Shown: piece by piece, positions 22,413 through 33,812 of the stretch
Position numbering within the stretch: the first letter of the stretch is position 1
Layout of the letters: each line of letters starts with the position of its first letter
Source: Auanema rhodensis
Taxonomy: Eukaryota; Nematoda; Chromadorea; Rhabditida; Rhabditidae
Length of the DNA: 64,000 nucleotides
Reading direction: 5' to 3'
NCBI GenBank assembly: GCA_964057225.1
Contig: OZ059900.1
Span: 10,302,501 to 10,366,500, forward strand
Notes under the pieces: generated by a model
What the model saw: only the letters and a program-made list of their open reading frames with translations
What the model was told of the DNA's origin: nothing
The model's database searches: none
Program-made: the position numbers and the translations under genes

Positions 22413-23586
22413 TCATTTTGAAGATATCCCTGACTTGGCAGATTGTTGTGTAGGGTTAAAGAATTGAAAAACCAAACTTTTTTCAAATAGTTAGACCAAA
22501 ACTATAAAACGAATAAACGGTGTTTGGATAGCCTGGTCTTCTAACATTGCAATTCTAGAATTCAGCTCTTTCATTCCATTAGCCGAGTCAGGTTCAGTCT
22601 TCAAAATTGTATCTAGTTCATTAAAGCGATCATATCTCACTAATCGAATTCGCGTGATCTCTCTTTCATATTCAGCATTTATTTCACAGAATTTTCAAAT
22701 ACTTTCTCTTTTGGTTTGAGAGTTATAGCTTCATGAATATGAGATATGAAGCCTAAAGTTAGACTTTGAACAGCTCTATCTCCTCAACCATTAAGATTTT
22801 CAACAATTTTCTTTCGGATTCAGAATCTACGTTATGAGATCTATCGAATAAGTTGTCAATATCGAAGTTTGAAACACTTTGAAATTTTGAAAATTAAAGA
22901 AATCAGCTAGTTTCAGGTTTGAAAAATAAAAATATTGCGCTTTCTAACTTTTAACTAGCTCATACGATAGAGTTGAACATGCTGATTTCAAATTTAAAAA
23001 TCCCGATTTTTAATTTTCACTTTGAAAGGAGTTATGAGACTTTAAAGTTGTTGACGATGTGCATTCAGAAGGATATATCTCCGTTCAGACGAATTTTCAG
23101 ATGCTCGCAAGTATTAGGATCGTTTTCGACGAGTTTGATTCACCTATGTGATAAATTTCGAAAGTTTTGCTCGAAATTTTTAGTTTTTGATAGGATGATC
23201 CCATTCCATGTACTCCCCCCTTACCTACTTTTTCACTGAAAACATCAATCATCCTAGAAATATTTTGAAAATTTCTAATTTTTTTGTTAATTATATGATA
23301 TCAACTATAACGAATTAAAGGTTTAGAGAAGAAACAACGTAAAGATTGCTCTTCTTAAACTTGGAATCTTAGTTTCTCATTATATTCTCCTTTGTGATAC
23401 CTTTGGACATCAAAACGAGATTGACAATACATTGGAAGATGAAACAAGGATAATCTTAGAATATATATCTGAGTTCATATCACATAGCTAACTATGGCAT
23501 ATTAATAACATTTATTTAAAAAGAAAGCAACAACAACAAACATATGGCACAATGTTGCTAAATCTTACAGAGCTTCAATAATACAG

Positions 23587-24491
23587 TTATAACTTCTCTA
23601 CGGAATCGCAATATACTTCGAAGATTCCATCTTCTTCAACAACTACAGCACCCTCAAGCGTATTACAATCTCGAACATTTTCGGAGATACCGAATGCAGG
23701 GACCTTTGTCTTTTCCATTGCTATGTCTTTGTACTCATTGAAAACATTTGATTTTTCATCGACTTGAAAATGTTCAGCAATATCAAAATCATTTTCATCA
23801 GAATCACTACTTATCTCACTGTTCTGAAAATAAGTATGTCTTAAGATAGAGAATCATTCATTAAACAACTTACTAGATGTAAAAATTCATAATCAATTCT
23901 GGCTAAACGTTCGCCCAAACACTGGATGAAACAAGAAGAAGACTGAGAACATTGTTCCAAGATGTCGCGCAGCGCACGTTTAATTTTCCGACATTCCAAA
24001 GACGTTTGTCTATGCTCGGAAAACTCTTGATCCATAGATACATTATTATCGACATTCATACAAACTGAATTCGGAACCATGTGTGCTCTAATAGGATGTT
24101 TTGAAGCCAATTCAGGATTGTGAACGATAATGTGCCGAAAAATTGTGTCTTTATCAACATGTGAAATTTGGTTATCAAAATTGAATATAATATTAGATTC
24201 TCCAATCTAAAAATCAGTCATAATAGAAAGAAGTACTTTATTCATTAAACTCACTATTGTGATAACTTTATCAAATTTTACAGTGCGGTTTTGTGAAGAA
24301 TGATGGGGTGTTGAAGATTTTGATTGGTTTATATTTGAACAACGCGAACGTGAGCGAGTGCAATAATGCGTTTGTGATACATTCACTTTTCTTAGTTTGG
24401 ATGCAGGAGCCTCCTGCATGAAACAACTCTCCTCAGAATCAGAAAAATTCCAGTTTGGATCAATGTTATTTTTCTTACGTGTGCCAGGCAT
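23587..24491 (-). CDS. Family B protein of unknown function, right copy
   Basis: Mirror copy of the gene at 19584-20488. Exons 24491-24255, 24206-23874 and 23823-23587 read identically in the parts I compared, so both copies are probably intact and either recently duplicated or homogenised by gene conversion. Confidence 0.7.
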
Positions 24492-24504
24492 TCTAGAAAA
24501 CCAA

Positions 24505-24703
24505 ATCAATGACCTGAAGTGGGAGATTGTATACTGTATATACCGTATGCCAGTTGTCGTAAGTAACCATTAAACAAAGAAAAAGATAAAAATAATCAAT
24601 ATTATATCGTGTTTACCGTAGTTTGTTTGCTTATCATAAATAATTTAGGCTGATAAAATTTGAATTGCCAAACATGATTACGGTGACAAAGCTTTTCCAT
24701 GCG
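24505..24703 (-). promoter_or_regulatory. Conserved upstream block of family B, right copy
   Basis: Mirror copy of the block at 19372-19570, upstream of the right family B gene. Confidence 0.6.
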
Positions 24704-26403
24704 GGACAAATTAGAAGAGTTATATGAAAACAACAGACTGATCTGAAAGTAAGTTCAAAATAAATTAAAAAATAAATTTCAATTATTATGAATTAAAATC
24801 ATAATTGTTTGTCATGTGTATTAAACTGCACTGTTCATTAACAATTTTTAGGAACTTTAAAAATGAAAAAATTGAGATTTTGAACTATCCGTGTTAGTAG
24901 TAATCAATTGGACAAGTGAGTGTCTTTAGCTAAGCATAAGGTTGGCAGACCAGAACTGCAAGAATTATAACTAACAGCCTATCATGAAAATAGAGTTGGA
25001 AAGTTATTCATTTGATCTTTTTACAAAACATATGTTTAGCATAGATATTTTCATGTTACAGATTATTTTATGTTGGAAATAACAAATTATTTTAAAACCT
25101 CTACTGTTAGTTTCTGCTTTAATAGCGGTTTGAACAACAAAAAACTTTTGTTTATTTTCAGTTTAAAACTGCAGCTAATAACAAATGAGTATATAAGTGA
25201 TAACTACAGCTAATAAAAGTTGAATATATCTAAGACCTTCGCTAATTCTTTTGAAATTTTAATTTAATTGCTCTATGCAAACAGACATTCGTGTTCACAA
25301 TGATTAAGTGATTTTTGAAACGTAAGGTATTTGGGCCTGTATCGCACGTGGGAGAGAACTGCCAATCTCATCTAAGGTTTATTCATTATAGTTCACCTTA
25401 TCTATCTTTGTTTTTATGTCTCTATGAACTAATCACAAAAAAATAAAACTTATAGAAGATTAATGAAATGTTGGTTTTCTACTAGCTAGAACACGACTTA
25501 TGCTACTAATATAAATAAAGTGTAGTATAACCTCAGAAATATATTCTTTTTCCTCTCACTAACATGCCACATTAGAAGATAATAACGGAGATCTTAAGAT
25601 GTCAGAAAAAAAGAATAATTTACTGAAATTTCGAAGGTGACTGCTCATCGATATCGATCGATTTTCAGTCAAAAAGTAGGTAAGGGGGGAGTACATGGAA
25701 TGGGATCATCCTATCAAAAACTAAAAATTTCGAGCAAAACTTTCGAAATTTATCACATAGGTGAATCAAACTCGTCGAAAACGATCCTGATACTTGCGAG
25801 CATCTGAAAATTCGTCTGAACGGAGATATATCCTTCTGAATGCTCATCGTCAACAACTTTAAAGTCTCATAACTCCTTTCAAAGTGAAAATTAAAAATTG
25901 GGATTTTTAAATTTGAAATCAGCATGTTCAACTCTATCGTCTGAGCTAGTTAAAAGTTAGAAAACGCAATATTTTTATTTTTCAAACCTGAAACTAGCTG
26001 ATTTCTTTAATTTTCAAAATTTCAAAGTGTTTCAAACTTCGATATTGACAACTTATTCGATAGATCTCATAACGTAGATTCTGAATCCGAAAGAAAATTG
26101 TTGAAAATCTTAATGGTTGAGGAGATAGAGCTGTTCAAAGTCTAACTTTAGGCTTCATATCTCATATTCATGAAGCTATAACTCTCAAACCAAAAGAGAA
26201 AGTATTTGAAAATTCTGTGAGCGAGAAGCAGTGATTCATAACTACAGAAAGACTCAATTAAAATTCAAAAATATTGACTTTGAACAGAGATATCAGCTTT
26301 CAAATACCAAAATTAACACTTTTTCTTATTTAAGAATTTTTTTCTTATTTAAAATCCATCCGAGCGTTTTTTGGATTCTCGACATGCTATCGATTTTCTT
26401 AAA

Positions 26404-26474
26404 AAACGCAGAAAGGGATTGTACTTGCCCGTGTAGAATGTAGTCCAATTCTCAGACCACTAGACTACTATGTT
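26404..26474 (-). pseudogene. tRNA-Cys-like relic, right copy
   Basis: Mirror of the left relic with visible substitutions (GTGGTCTGAGAATTGGACTA versus GCGGTCTGAGCATTGGACTG). The anticodon-position triplet changes from GCA to ACA. Confidence 0.45.
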
Positions 26475-26651
26475 CATATTAATATTGTTTAATTCTCATC
26501 AATCAGGTGATAAGTATGATAATTAACCGCAAAGTGGAAGAAATCGTTGTTTACACCAGAATCAAGGATTGTGAAGCTGATATAAGGTATTCAGTATATA
26601 TAGAGAGAATATATGATGAAGTAGGAAGGAGATATTGCAATTGAGTGTGGT

Positions 26652-26687
<36 letters not shown>

Positions 26688-26707
26688 GTGAATATTTTTA
26701 TTTTTGT

Positions 26708-26800
26708 AACTTACCTGGAGAGGATATGATCCAAGGAGAGTTTATCAACTAACCTGGAATACAACCATTACACCAAGATGTTATACTATTTGATGTTAAA
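26708..26800 (+). ncRNA. U1 snRNA-like segment, right outer copy
   Basis: Mirror of 17292-17384 in the right arm; same U1-like 5' end and loop remnants. Confidence 0.4.
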
Positions 26801-26908
26801 ATACAATATATGACAGAGCAAAAATCAATAAGGAACTAAAGAGAATACGGTTTCTATATTGAGATTCATGTTGGAATGAATCACTTATCTGAATCAGATT
26901 CTTTTCAT

Positions 26909-27052
26909 TTTCCTCACTAAATAGATAGTGAGGATTCAAAATTAGAATAATAGGGTCTTGAGAGGCCCGTTATAATTGATTTTTCTGCTTAAACGATTAG
27001 GTTGACCTCACATAGTTGTGCACCGTATGCCACATGGGGGGCAGATTACTTG
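26909..27052 (-). ncRNA. Candidate Sm-class small RNA, right outer copy
   Basis: Mirror copy of 17040-17185 in the right arm, with Sm-like site and perfect 3' hairpin retained. Confidence 0.3.
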
Positions 27053-27348
27053 TTCATTTTGAAGATATCCCTGACTTGGCAGATTGTTGTGTAGGGTTAA
27101 AGAATTGAAAAACCAAACTTCTTTCGAATAGTTAGACCAAAACTATAAAACGAATAAACGGTGTTTGGATAGCCTGCTCTTCTAACATTGCAATTCTAGA
27201 ATTCAGCTTTTTCATTCCATTATCCCAGTCAGGTTCAGTCTTCAAAATTGTATCTAGTTCATTAAAACGATCATATCTCACTAATCGAATTCGTGCATAT
27301 CTGATTATGAAACTAATTTCAGAAACTTTTTTTCTGACAAAAAGAAAA

Positions 27349-27467
27349 AGCTTACGGCACCCGGGATTCCCAAGCCGTCTCCGATCCAAGTACTAACCGG
27401 GCCCAACGTTGCTTGACTTGCCAGATCGGACGGGATGGCGTACTTTCAACGTAGTATGGTCGTAAGC
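27349..27467 (-). rRNA. 5S rRNA: 5S ribosomal RNA, right copy
   Basis: Mirror of the left copy. Two substitutions are visible: CCATACTACG instead of CCATACCACG, and AATCCCGGGTG instead of AATCCAGGGTG. The second restores the more usual CCCGGG pairing. Terminal stem and T-run terminator are intact. Confidence 0.92.
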
Positions 27468-27836
27468 GAATTAAATTGTTAGTTTTGCGGTTATCATAGT
27501 GAACTTCGCTGACCGTGGCATCCGAAAGTGAGCAAATTTTGGCAGAAATAGAACATCTGGGTAATACTCTGTCAGGAGTTTAATATTACTCACCGTATTA
27601 TGATGGAAAATCATCACATGAATCCATATATTAAATAAATTTCCCATTATTACCTATGTCTCCAAGTCAGTTGAGGTTGGATTACAATACGAAAATGGGA
27701 TATCAGTAGTGCATAAGATGCTGACGCTGTAACAACTCTCCCCTTTGGGGAAAAATAATCCGTTAACCTTATTGTGAACCAATGGAACACATATCGAAGG
27801 TTAATTCGATAAGAACGATTATTCTCCCCCAAAGGG

Positions 27837-28022
27837 GATGGGCCGTTCCCGCCAGCAGTGCAAGAGCGGGTCGACCCGTGAGATGGAGCTAGCAAGCCAG
27901 CATCTACCTCAGGTCTCAAAAATCGGTTAACCTTATTGTGAACCAATGGAACACATATCGAAGGTTAATTCGATAAGAACGATTACTACACTTTGATCTT
28001 AGCCAAAAGGCCGAGAAGCGAT
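27837..28022 (-). ncRNA. U2: U2 spliceosomal snRNA, right copy
   Basis: Mirror image of the left copy inside the right palindrome arm. It has the same 5' end, GUAGUA box, AUCG variant, Sm site and 3' stem-loop. I see no difference from the left copy. Confidence 0.85.
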
Positions 28023-28793
28023 ACTGCAACGTCGTCAGAAACATAAACATAGAGATTATGTATCGTACTTCATACGAGTGCACTCGTTCTTTTGACCACA
28101 AGTGTCAGATTTGACTATTTTGGGTGTACCGGTCATTAATGACTTACGTGAGGGGTAAGATTTGGTCAATTGGTTTATTTCTTGTTTTTTCTTTCTTTAA
28201 ATTATTAAATATATATAAATAATAATAATAATAATAATAATAATGAGAATTATAAAGTTTTTATATAAAATCACAAAAAAAAAATTTTTTTCAGATATTT
28301 TTTTCGAGTACCTGTGATCTTCATGAACTCATGTTAGTAGTGGTGCTCTTCCCCTCCTATTCATCAACTTATATACAAATATATTTTTAATATATAGTTC
28401 CATATGAATATATAGATAAAGAGAAACATTTGAAGGGAAATATTTAAAAAAAAGTATAATATACCGTACACCACAACTCTCTAAAATACATTTTCAGGAA
28501 AACGCCCAAATTTCTCATTTCAAATGAAATATAATGGTATGTGAAACATATAGAAGCTTTAACCATTTATAAAATTTTTATTTTCTTTATAACATCACAA
28601 ATTGGAAAAATTGTGAAAAGTCTTGCAGTCATCATAACCTTAAACAAGTTCTAATTTAAAAATAAAACAACAAATCACAGCATATTCACAGAATACAATC
28701 AAGTTATTTGAATACAAATAACATAATTTACAAGACAAAGGGAAAAAATCATAATTTAATAGAATATAGCATACAGTTTACAACTCACTATGT

Positions 28794-29147
28794 TTAATCC
28801 TTGTTATCTATAATTTCTTTGAAATACCTTCTAGTCTCCTCATATTCCGTCATCAATGGCTTTGGAACTGTCATGTTGTTATCGAAATAAACTTCGATTT
28901 CACTGGCAAGAAATCGAAGATGTTGAGTCATAAGGGAATGAAGCTTCTGATATTCTTTGAACATGTTACTCTTATGCTCTTGTTCTCTTCTATAGTTTTC
29001 CTCTTCAGCTAATTCAATTTTCATTAAAACTTGTTCAATTTTCCGATGCATCTTTGCTTCATCTGTCATTAGACCAAAATCAAAGAGCATACGATTATTC
29101 ATTTCTTCGTCGTCGGAAACTGTTCCGTTGTTGTGTTGTAGTGCTTT
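28794..29147 (-). pseudogene. Family A gene, right copy lacking exon 1
   Basis: Exact mirror of family A exon 2. The palindrome ends about 40 bases upstream, so the first exon with the start codon is missing. Initiation at the internal Met (MNNRMLFDFG) would give 102 aa. It is either a 5'-truncated copy or uses a different leader. Confidence 0.6.
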
Positions 29148-29395
29148 CTATTATAAACGATCAAGAGATTCATAAAGGAGATATTATCTTATGTTTATTA
29201 TGTTTATGTTTATTATTATTTTCTCTTTAATTTTTATTTCAGTGCGTGGTAACCATGATGCGACAGCGCGTACACCCACGTTAATGAAGTATGTTCTTTT
29301 TTTCTAATATTCGATTAACAATAAAATAAAATAAATTAGACTAATCTATGCAAAAGTATATAAATAATCATTAAATAACTGATTACTGTATTTAG

Positions 29396-29674
29396 CACTC
29401 GGTCACCAGAAAGCGCTTAAAGAGAATGAAAAGACAAACTAAAGCTATTTGTTTTTTCGCGGACGTTGTACAAGTAGGTATGTTTCAATGTATTTTGAAA
29501 TATATTTTTAGAATCTTTCTGTGTTTGTATTAATTTTGTTTTTTAGGTCTATCAGCAAATGAGAATGAGGCTGAAGTGCTAACGAGGGCACAACAGGTGC
29601 TCAATGAAGTTTACGACAAAACTACGCTACCGTTGTCAAGTTCTGATTCTGATTGGGAAACTGAAACCGACTGA
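29396..29674 (+). CDS. Small unrecognised gene beside the palindrome
   Basis: Two in-phase exons, 29396-29477 (after tttag, before gtatgt) and 29547-29674 (after ttttag). They encode RKRLKRMKRQTKAICFFADV, then LSANENEAEVLTRAQQVLNE and an acidic end SSSDSDWETETD. A candidate upstream exon (29243-29288) has stops in the required frame, so the start may be the Met at 29426, giving a protein of about 60 aa, or lie elsewhere. The basic start and acidic serine tail recall family B style but are not alignable. Function unknown. Confidence 0.4.
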
Positions 29675-29846
29675 GGAGTGATGCTTGTTATATTAAAGTA
29701 TTTCTCATTTGAACATTTTTTTCTAATTTCTTTAATTTATTTCGCTCTGTTCTCTATAGCTTAACAAACACCGTTGATTCACATAGCATTTCTTGATGAC
29801 CAATAAAAAAAAAACATTATTGAAAAAGTGAAGCAAAAGAAAACAA

Positions 29847-29990
29847 ACAGATTTGCCTAAAACAAGAGATCAAATTCAATTATCTTCTATCGAATAGGAG
29901 ATCAAAAAGTACGTTTCAGACAAAGGTAACATTCATAGGGTTTTTCAATCAAACCAGCAGTAGCACACATATATTCTTGCAACATTTCTG
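29847..29990. repeat. Downstream repeat of the B genes, copy 1
   Basis: ACAGATTTGCCTAAAACAAG and the following 90 or so bases recur at about 33408-33500 and 33559-33720. Copies 1 and 3 also share the stretch with AGCAGTAGCACACATATATT. It lies 3' of both minus-strand B genes, so it marks the duplicated unit. Confidence 0.8.
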
Positions 29991-30086
29991 AATATAATTT
30001 TCATTAAATTGAATAATTGCCATTAAAATACCTTCTCATCATTGCAAAAACAAAGAAACCACAGGTCCATAGTTTGAGAAATCTGA

Positions 30087-31192
30087 TTACTGATTTTCCA
30101 TATTGAAAGTATCTAATTGATCGATAAAATTATCATCAACCACTACTTTTTCAGAATCCTGATGATCAAAATCGCCAGCATTCGAAGAGTTATCGGATTC
30201 ATCACCTCCGAGATAAAAAGGCTCTTCATGATAAACGTGACCCAAATCTGCATCTTGCAAATGTAATCCACAAATATCAAGCTAAAAAGATAGAATTTCA
30301 TTAAATTTACAACTTAGTAGTAGTTCGAGGATGCTAATTTACAACTTACTGGTTGTTTGAGTACGTTTTCAATCTTGCCCATATGCTTATAGATGAGCTG
30401 AATATTCTCTTCAAGCTTCATACTAATTTTTCGCCAGAAACTAATAACACGAGAAGACCCAAGCTTTGCAGAGCGTGCAACGTTTTGATGAGCCACGTTT
30501 TCTATAATAATACAGAACAATCACACACAAATTAAATAATACTAAATACCTAACAGTTCTTTATAACTGGGAGTAACGTAATGTTCCGGGATCAACGGAA
30601 GACCTTCCAATCTTAACAAATTATTGTCCCGCACGCTGTCAGAACCTTCGCAAAACGTGTAACGAACCAAAACAAGTGATTCACCACTTCGAATCCTGGC
30701 CACTTTATCTTCTAAATCAAAATCCGGCTTATTCTTAAAAAAAATCTTCAGCGCATATTTGACAGTTCTACTTACTTCCCCACCGATATCCAGTTCTAAT
30801 TGTTCTATGATTTTCCGGACATCATTCTTGGATTCCCTAAGTAACTCGCACAGACGGATCCAATATGAATTGTTAAAGGCCGAGAACGATGAAGGATCCT
30901 CGTCCAAAAAAATGTCCGGAAATTCGAAATTGCCTTCAATAGGTTTTGTTACATCCTGAAAACCATATTAAACCAATAAAATTCTACTAATTATACTCAC
31001 CTGGGTTCGTGCGTACTTTACAAAAGATAGGTGATCATCGAAAGCATTTCGAAGGAAAGGAATAAACTCGTTACAATACTTCTTCCATTTTTTCATTTCG
31101 TCAAAGCGTATGTTTCTTTGCAGAAACTGACCAGGTTCTTCAGAATCACTCCGATTTGCTCGAACTGCATTTCTTTTACGAGTGCGAGGCAT
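30087..31192 (-). CDS. Family B paralogue 1
   Basis: Starts MPRTRKRNAVRANRSDSEEP (31192). Exon 1 is 31192-31001 and exon 2 starts at 30955 (DVTKPIEGNFEF). A short optional intron (GTAAGT to TTTTTAAG, about 30727-30774) splits exon 2. The next exon has VARSAKLGSSRVISFWRKIS and IQLIYKHMGKIENVLKQP; the last ends VVVDDNFIDQLDTFNMENQ before the stop at 30087. Protein about 250 aa, soluble, helical middle, acidic tail. Same layout as the gene at 33813-34952 and looser similarity to the palindromic B genes. The ATG is one base after an acceptor. No known domain recognised. Confidence 0.65.
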
Positions 31193-32178
31193 TCTATGAA
31201 ACAAAAGTTGAATCTTGAATAAAAATATAAAGTTCACGATATTTACCTGGATGATTATTACTAGAAAGTTGCAGAATAAATGCAAACTGAAAACAATAGC
31301 TTGAAGAGATTTATGATATAATATAGATCAAAAAAATTAACAATGAACATATATCTATAACATCTGTTTACCAATGACCTGAAGTAAGAGAAGGAACACT
31401 GTAGATACTGTATGTTAATTGTTTTTTAGTTGTTTGTTAGTTGTTTGTACCATAAATAGAAAAAATGATGAAAATAATCAATAACATACTTTGTTTATTG
31501 TAGTTTGTTTGCTTATCAAAAACAATTTAGGCTGATAAAAGTTAAATTATTAAGCTAAATCTGATTACGGTAATAAGGTTTATCCATGCGGGACAAATTC
31601 AAAAACAAAAACAAAAATGAAATTACGATTAGAGCATAAGTGCAACGTGAGTTCAACTAAAGTGCAATTTTTTATAATAAATATTAAAAAACATTATACA
31701 CTTCTCACTTTTGAAATTCGAGTGTATTTTCATAATTAATTTATAAAATGCTCATTGCAACAAGCTGAGGTCTCATTCTTCTTCCTGAATAGTTACTAAG
31801 CTATTACAAACCATGTGTCAATAAGAATTAATTCTTCTTTTTTCTTGTTAGCTATTCACATACTGATTCTGATTTAACTATCAATAGTGCTATGTTGTGA
31901 ACGTTTGATAACTTAAACAAGATTAAGTAAAAGAAGATGAAAGCTTTCATTTCAGAAATATGGCTTGCTGGTCAATACTCTGGCAAAAATTAAATTATTA
32001 AAATGAAATAGAATAATAACAAATTAAATATTTTAAATTATTATATACATGTCTCATCCAAATAAAACAAAATATATAAATAAATAAAGATATTTGAATG
32101 ATTAAATGATTGAATGATTATATCATTAGTGTCATAAATCAATATTTTTGTATAAACGCTTAACTACACAAAAAAAAA
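31193..32178. repeat. Upstream module of family B, copy 1 (about 985 bp)
   Basis: Practically identical by eye to 34953-35938, spaced 3760 bp. It begins at the start codon of the B gene and ends in an A-run after AACGCTTAACTACACAAAAAA. It includes the conserved promoter block (31375-31590). Confidence 0.9.
31375..31590 (-). promoter_or_regulatory. Conserved upstream block of family B paralogue 1
   Basis: On the minus strand it shows TTTGTCCCGCATGGATAAAC, ACCGTAATCAGA, TTTTATCAGCCTAAATTG, GATAAGCAAACAAACTAC, ACAGTATCTACAGTG and ACTTCAGGTCATTG, in the same order as at 19372-19570. Here it is about 180 bases farther from the ATG; the extra stretch may be a 5' UTR intron. Confidence 0.6.
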
Positions 32179-33400
32179 GAAATTAGGCCAAGTATTAACT
32201 ATGTTCCCATACCGTAGTATATAATAGTTGAAAAATATATAAATCATGCACATATCTAAAGCAATACACCCTAATGATGAATGACTCCACCGTTCAAGTG
32301 CAGTTATGTTAATTTCTCATATATGATGAAAACATGTATGCTGCTTCTCATACTAGGGGTGTCAATAAATAAATCTCCGCACGTTAGAATTGGAAAAAAT
32401 ATACTAGTTTTACAAAGTTAAAAATGTTTTTTATTGAATTACAAAATTAGAATATATTCAAATATAATAAACAAAAAAAAAGTTTCAAAATTTAATTTTT
32501 TTCTGAAAAAACTTTTTGATTTTAGCTCTTTTTTTCATTGTTTGTTATGGATGTAGCACATACCTCACATTCTTCTTTCTCATTTTGAAAGGGGCGTTCT
32601 TAGAAACTTTTTTGTTATTTCAATTGCTAACACATTAAAATTATTTGTCTATACTCTATATAATTAACATTTGCAATAAACGTTTAGCAAAATAACATTT
32701 GTATGCTTCATAACTTGAAAAAAATACTTTCAAAATTTAAAAGCACAAAAACCTCAGCAAGTAGTTAGACAACAAAGCTTCCGAGAATTATCAGATTTAT
32801 TAGGTCATATTTTCGTTTTTATTTCTTTTTTTCCTTCTCTTTCTCATGATTATCATAAAAGTAATTAACTCAATTGTTTATTATCATTCTATAAATGATC
32901 TGCTTTAAAAGTTGTAGACAATTGTCTTTATCTTAGAAAAGGATATAAGAGAGCATACCTGTTAAAAATAAAAAATAAATAGTTGTCAAGGAAATGGATA
33001 TTTTCTTAGTTTTACCTCAATATTTCCTGCTCAATTTGATGCGTTTTGTTTTTAATTTTACTTTAAAACCTGTTCTCACACGAATATTGTTGGATCATTA
33101 AAATAAATTAGTGACTTCTATAAGTATATTCTGGATGAGTAATTTCAAATAAATCTTATGCCAATTTTTAGAACTTTCATATTGAATACAATTATAAGTT
33201 AAATTATTACAATCGCTTTATGATTATTGCATCCGAATAATCGATTTTTTCGTATCTCATATAAGTCACTCTTTCCTTTGTGATTGCAGAGAAGTAGTTG
33301 ATACGCAAAACATTTATTGAAGAAAAACAAAACAAACAGCAACGAAACAGCGAAAAATCAAGCACAGCATTAATCAAAATGAAAAGTCAAAACACAAGCA
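32179..33400. other. AT-rich spacer between B paralogues
   Basis: No open frame of note. Long A and T tracts. No recognisable mobile element. Confidence 0.5.
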
Positions 33401-33812
33401 GAAATAACAGATTTGCCTAAAACAAGAGATCAAATTCAATTATCTTCTATCGAATTGGAGATCAAAAAGTACGTTCCATACAGAGGTAACATTTATAGAC
33501 AAAGTTAACAGTCAAGCATAGTAATAATCAAAATGATATGTCAAAACATAAGCAGAAATAACAGATTTGCCTAAAACAAGAGATCAAATTTAATTATCTT
33601 CTATCGAATAGGAGATCAAAAGTACGTTTCAGACAAAGGTAACATTTATAGGGCTTTTCAATCAAGCCAGACTATAATACAGCAGTAGCACACATATATT
33701 CTTGCAACATTTCTGAATATAATTTTCATTAAATTGAATAATTGCCATTAAAATACCTTCTCATCATTGCATTAACATAACAACTTCAACGTCAACAATT
33801 TGAAGGTTTTGA

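Larger units (their letters stand above)
22690..26218 (-). mobile_element. Terminal-inverted-repeat cassette carrying a family B gene, right
   Basis: Mirror of 17857-21385. Its own two inverted repeats lie at about 22690-23245 and 25663-26218, giving four copies of the 550-bp sequence in the palindrome. Frames of 88 codons within these repeats are shadows. Confidence 0.55.
22224..29188. repeat. Right arm of 14.3-kb inverted repeat
   Basis: Reverse-complement partner of 14904-21851. It carries mirror copies of family A exon 2, U2, 5S, the Sm-site segment, the U1-like segment, the tRNA-like relic and the family B cassette. Differences from the left arm include changes in 5S and in the tRNA-like segment and the 17-base insertion. 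Confidence 0.92.

Noticed and set aside
14904-29188. SL1 spliced-leader gene next to 5S, as in many nematode 5S arrays
   Set aside because: I looked for GGTTTAATTACCCAAG on both strands near each 5S copy and did not find it.
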